Assembly (NCBI GenBank): GCA_030620095.1
Contig: JAUTXW010004470.1
Coordinates: 310,001 to 374,000, forward strand
Length of the DNA: 64,000 nt
Source of the DNA: Kuschelorhynchus macadamiae
Taxonomy: Eukaryota > Arthropoda > Insecta > Coleoptera > Curculionidae
Direction of reading: 5' to 3'
The translations under genes were made by a program, and so were the position numbers. This document shows positions 60,196 to 64,000 of this stretch, piece after piece. Each line of letters starts with the position of its first letter. The stretch's first letter is position 1. The notes under the pieces were generated by a model, which was not told the DNA's origin, made no database searches, and worked only from the letters and a program-made list of their open reading frames with translations.

Positions 60196-61030
60196 TACTG
60201 GGTTATAGGGACAGAATGACAACGCCACAAGATGTTTGTAAAATTTTTAATGACATATATCCTAATTGAAATCCATTAGCTAGATCTACTGTGAGAAAAG
60301 TTCTAAAAAAATTCTCTGGTGTAAGAGCTCTCTAAAGATGACTACGGTTGGCAATTGGAATTTTGCGAGACCACGATGGGACGCTGTCTGCCAAATTGTG
60401 TTCACCAAATAGTTTTCTCAGGCGAATCAACATTTTTTTAAATGAGAAAAATAGTAATCACAATTGTCGATATTGGGCCCACCAAAACACTCATTAAATA
60501 CGCGAAACTCATATCCAATATTCCGAAAAAGTAAATGTTTGGGGCAGTATAGTTGGTCAAAAAATAATTGGACCCTTCTTCATGGAAGAAACATTAAATG
60601 GAGAAAATTATTTAAGTCTTTTGCAAAACGAAATTGTACCACCAGTTGCACAACTATTTCTAAATAATCGTAAGTAGCTGTTGCCACTTGTTTACCAGTT
60701 GTATTGAATTTTTGAACGGTATTTTTCAGGTGATAATCAAGTGTCAAATGATGAAATTTGGTTTCAACAGGAAAGTGCTTCGCTGCATTTTGCTCAAAAT
60801 ATTCGCCAATATCTGGATATTGTGTATTTTGGAAGATGGAGTGGGGATATAATTGATTGGCCAGCTCGGTCCCCAGATTTGTCGCCCCTCAATTACGTCT
60901 TTTGAGGCCGCCTTAAGAATGTGGTTTTCAAAACTAAGCGAAATAACCTTGTTGATTTAAATTAAGGATAGAAAAAGAATGCAGAAGAATCGAGGAAACT
61001 GATATACTTCTGAATGTTTTTCCATAGTAT
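60196..61030 (+). pseudogene. DD41D mariner transposase with intron (element C)
   Basis: The HTH start (GYRDRMTTPQDVCKIFNDIY) is followed by a deletion of the rest of the HTH and linker near 60320. The DDE domain follows. The first catalytic position reads VFSGESTFF (Gly for Asp). Then come NHNCRYWAHQNTH, KVNVWGSIVGQKIIGPFFME and NEIVPPVAQLFLNN. A short intron precedes NDEIWFQQESASLHF (Glu for the second Asp), and the third position is SPDLSPLNYVF (Asn for Asp). All three acidic residues are thus substituted, as well as the frame being broken near 60910-60960. The end reads NVFP near 61020. Confidence 0.78.
60670..60729 (+). other. 60-nt intron in DD41D transposase (element C)
   Basis: Donor GTAAGT and acceptor GGTATTTTTCAG lie between LFLNN and NDEIWFQQ. 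Removing it joins the flanks in the same frame. A degenerate version sits at the same place in element B (34820-34863). Confidence 0.7.
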
Positions 61031-61152
61031 TTGGTATACTGTCAGGAAATAAATGGACAGCATTTTAAAAACATCTGATTTAGTTTTCAAGAACGTTTAA
61101 ATTAATTTATTGTTTATTATATTATATTGTGTAATATATTGTACTGTATTGT

Positions 61153-61338
61153 TTATTCAGTTGCGCTTTTTGGTCTGCCAAAGTGTGCAGCATCTTTTAC
61201 GTTTCCAGTTTCACAAAATTTTTTCAAAACTTTACTTACTGTAGAACTAGCTAATGGATTTCTATTAGGATATTTATCATTAAAAATGTTACAAAAATCT
61301 TGCTGTGTTTGTATTCTATTCCGATAACCCAGTATCAT
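61153..61338 (-). pseudogene. Inverted transposase HTH segment, open 61-residue frame (element C)
   Basis: The minus strand has an ATG and an uninterrupted frame: MILGYRNRIQTQQDFCNIFN, DKYPNRNPLASSTVSKVLKK and FCETGNVKDAAHFGRPKSAT, then E and stop. It is the first helix-turn-helix of the DD41D transposase, better preserved than the sense copy in the same element. With no DDE domain it would be a DNA-binding-only peptide if expressed. Confidence 0.72.
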
Positions 61339-61360
61339 TAAAATTTCAAGTCTTTGTACT

Positions 61361-61510
61361 ATACTTTACCTACGACCACTATCACTAAATATGTAGATAT
61401 ACTTTTTCGAATAATGAAACTTTTGTTTACCATGTGCAATAAGCTATTTATTGAGCCTGTAGGTCCCGTGTTTTTGTCCATTTTCTATATTCTATAGTGG
61501 TCGTAGGTAA
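61361..61510. repeat. Short inverted repeat, 19-bp arms
   Basis: CTTTACCTACGACCACTAT (from about 61362) and ATAGTGGTCGTAGGTAAAG (from about 61493) flank roughly 110 bp. It may be a tiny MITE or paired termini of a lost element next to element C. Confidence 0.65.
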
Positions 61511-62300
61511 AGGTATTTTTGTTATTGTTCTGCCGCTGATATTTTGGAAATGTATGAGAGGCCATTTCATCGATACGCAACCTTCGGTATTCCCTAGTAC
61601 TTTCGATTCTAATTTTTTACAAAAAAGAGCAATAATAATTGTTATACAAGGTGACTTGGAAGAGCATGATTTAGGAATTTGATTCTTTAAATTGAACACC
61701 CTATATATTATAATTTCTAATATATGCAAAGAAAATATTACTCTTTATATTCTCGGCTTGTTTGCACTTTTGATCGAAATAAGATTGCGATATTTTCCAT
61801 CAGTTATCTATCTTAAAAAAGATCATGAGGATTGTGTTGAATTTGAACTTTTTGGAATAATTGGTTAACTGGCTTTCAGTTGAGACAGGAATTTAGTGTG
61901 CATTGTCAGATGGTAAGGATACACAGGGCACATTATAACATGATATAATATGATTTAAAATGTTTGACGATCCCATTTTAACCAGAAACATGCAGTTTAA
62001 TTCTTAATTCGAATTTTGTTATCTAGGATGAAAACTCATAAAAGTAATTTCCCCGGTTTTTGAAATTTCGCTTTTTCTCAGAGATACGATTTTTTTTGCT
62101 GAAAATAGAATTTTTTAGAAACGACCTTGTATTTTTTTTGTTGGCCATTCAATCCAATTATTTTTGCGTTTAGCACATTAATATGAAGTGAAACAAAGGG
62201 GCTGTTTTTCATTGCAATTTTGCGGGACTAAACATTACCTGGTGCATTTTGTATAAAATGCTTATAATTTAACAGGTTATTTATAATTTTTTGGTTTAAG
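61511..62300. other. AT-rich DNA, no gene supported
   Basis: Open frames on both strands near 61448-61729 have no motif. Confidence 0.4.
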
Positions 62301-62339
62301 GTACACAGGGCGACTAAGATATTTTTGGTCATGGAATGA

Positions 62340-64000
62340 GATCAGCGTTCCAAGTACCTGGAACTGCTTTACAAACTTCGCAGGATTAGCCAGAATATCG
62401 GGTTGTTACTAACGGAGCGGACGCAAGGAATGGTCATTTTTTTTGCCTTCCGCGCAACGCTTGTGTAAGTGATCACAGGCTCAGAAGTGCTGCGACGAAA
62501 ATTATACCTGTGCATCAAGTAATAATAATAATAATAATAATAAATAATAATAATAGCGCACGGGGGTAAATGGTAGCAAACCCATGGAAATGGTGCAAAC
62601 CCGAAGCCTGGGGATCGCCAGGACACTCTTGGAGCCACTACTGAGTCTGACAGCATACGAGTTAGAGGCGACATAATGTTGAACAGACAGGCTTCTGTCA
62701 ATAAAAATGCGATAGCGAATCATACTTTTGACAGGAGCTTTTTAAGATTGAACACAATTGGAGATGGAGTTGCCTCTTCAGGTCCGTCTATACATGAACA
62801 ATTTAAATGTCACCATAAATAGTGATACATCAATGGCCGAGACACTAGGACAACAACCTGAAAATAATAATGAGGATCACAAAGTGGAATCGATGATCTA
62901 ACGTACTAGAGTACACACCCGCCACCCAAGATCAAGCGAATATTACACCTATTCAATGCCTCGATACTTTTAAACAAAAAGTCTCTGTATATGCAGGTCA
63001 TCTAAAAAGGTATAAGGTCAGCAATGAGAGAAAGCATAATAATGCTTTATTTGCAAGATCAGAAAAGGGATTTTATAGATCCCTCCATAAAAATACTAAA
63101 AGGAATATCCTAGTAAGGTTGAGCGGTTTTGGAAGTAGCAATTATCTACGTTCGTAACATCTAATTTAAGCGCAAGCTGAATTGAAATAGAAAATATAAG
63201 TGCTCGGGAATATAACCAAATGCAGTATAATCCTTTCACAAGTGACGAAATTACTAGTATTCTTAAAACGGTACACAACTGGAAAGCCCCAGGCCCTGAT
63301 GGAATACATAATTACTGGTTAAAGAAAATCAGGGCCACACACGAAAAATTAACATTTTTCCTTAATAATCTAATGCGGGAACCCGAAAATATGTCAACTC
63401 AAGGAGTTACCTATCTTCTTCCAAAAGACCGAAGCAACACTCTCGATCCTTCTAAATATTTCCTAATTACTTGCCTCCCAACGCTTTGTGAACACAACAA
63501 AATAATATCTATACAGCAAAAGGATTGTGCTAAAGACTCTATGGGTTGTAAAGAGCAACTGATAATTGATTCGGTCATCTGTAATCAAGCTTAAGTTGAG
63601 CAGAGAAATCTCTTTATGGCTTATATTGATTATAAAAACGCGTTCGGCTCTATGCCGCATGACTGTCTCATCAGAGTACTAAAAATGTACAATATCGATC
63701 CCTGTATAATACATTTCTTGAAACATGCCATGTCAACCTGGCACACTACTATTCACTTGAATGATACCAATATTGACATCAAAACTAATCCTCTTCCAAT
63801 AAAAAGAGGTATTTTTCAAGGTGATTTACTGAGTCTGCTATGGTTTTGTATTGCAATGAACCCTCTGTCTAACCTTTTAAATTTTACTTATATGGGTTTA
63901 GTATCAAAAAGAACAACAGAAAAAAAATTAAGTTAAACCATCTTTTATATATAGAGGATTTAAAACTAATGGCAGCTACCAAGAACCAGCTGAATTAGAT
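62340..64000 (+). pseudogene. R2-like non-LTR retrotransposon, 5' and RT part, runs off the window
   Basis: After a GC-richer leader (62340-62720, with fragments like ESDSIRVRGDIM) the reverse transcriptase begins near 63210: MQYNPFTSDEITSILKTVHN, then WKAPGPDGIHNYWLKKI, typical of the R2/NeSL/R4 side of the LINEs. Further blocks are TYLLPKD, ITCLPTLCE, MGCKEQLIIDSVICNQA, then a stop at 63592. The frame continues with LFMAYIDYKNAFGSMPHDCL (motif A; Gly where FDS is usual), MSTWHTTIHL and IKRGIFQGDLLSLLWFCIAM (motif B), NPLSNLLN and a further stop at 63934. Motif C and the restriction-like endonuclease would lie beyond 64000. At least two in-frame disruptions indicate a dead copy. Confidence 0.75.
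62518..62556. repeat. (ATA)n microsatellite
   Basis: AATAATAATAAT-type run with one interruption, inside the presumed 5' region of the terminal LINE. Confidence 0.9.

Larger units (their letters stand above)
59950..61350 (+). mobile_element. DD41D mariner-like element C
   Basis: The left untranslated arm (59985-60190) parallels that of element A (TTTAATTTTTTAAAT, TTACATTTTCGGATTCT, AATTAACAGTTTTTCAGG). The transposase follows on the + strand. The right arm (61153-61350) is the reverse complement of the start of the transposase and its upstream CAAAGACTTGAAATTTTAAT block. The outermost tips are missing on both sides. Confidence 0.75.

Noticed and set aside
61448..61729. 93-residue minus-strand and 61-residue + strand frames
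   Set aside because: They overlap each other, have no motifs and sit beside a short inverted repeat; most likely chance.

Overview
The window looks like nuclear DNA of an arthropod, most probably an insect. It is very AT-rich, has GT/AG spliced exons, and carries transposable elements (TEs) typical of insect genomes: an env-bearing Ty3/gypsy retrovirus-like element, Penelope-like elements, CR1/Jockey-type and R2-type LINEs, rosa-like DD41D mariners, a DUF4371-type hAT and DNA polymerase B of Polinton/viral type. No rRNA, tRNA, CRISPR or bacterial-style operon was seen. The exact order (a beetle is plausible) cannot be fixed from the sequence.

Layout. 1-8.8 kb: AT-rich non-coding DNA with one GC-richer promoter-like island (about 1.02-1.19 kb) and two copies of a dispersed repeat with arrayed YY1/PHO-like GCCGCCAT motifs. 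8.79-15.75 kb: a decayed gypsy/errantivirus-like element (LTR-gag-PR-[RT missing]-RNaseH-IN-env-LTR) nested in a third copy of that repeat, with a CCTA target duplication. 15.9-16.8 kb: reversed Penelope fragment. 16.8-19.0 kb: Tc1/mariner relative with arms of about 0.5 kb. 19.1-23.5 kb: decayed CR1/Jockey-like LINE. 23.5-27.5 kb: two foldback elements around a hAT fossil. 28.1-30.8 kb: Penelope element with direct pseudo-LTRs. 30.8-33.5 kb: nothing recognisable. 33.5-35.9 kb: a polymerase B fragment, then a DD41D mariner.

39.4-54.8 kb: four consecutive exons of one host gene on the + strand. They share phases and have consensus splice sites, together encoding about 190 residues. The protein is Ser/Gly/Arg-rich and was not recognised. 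Its introns hold a second, larger polymerase B fossil (42.4-45.1 kb, minus strand), a small MITE, a YY1-like repeat array, a minus-strand DD41D mariner and (TA)n tracts of about 300 and 250 bp. Exons before 39.4 kb and after 54.8 kb are expected but not identified. 55.3-61.4 kb: a long-arm mariner relative and two adjacent DD41D copies. 62.3 kb to the end: 5' part of an R2-like LINE running off the window.

No element looks autonomous; stop codons, frameshifts, deletions or lost catalytic residues are visible in nearly every one. The most unusual architecture is the DD41D mariner family. In three copies the helix-turn-helix coding segment is also present in inverted orientation in or beside the opposite arm, and two copies keep a short intron at the same codon position.
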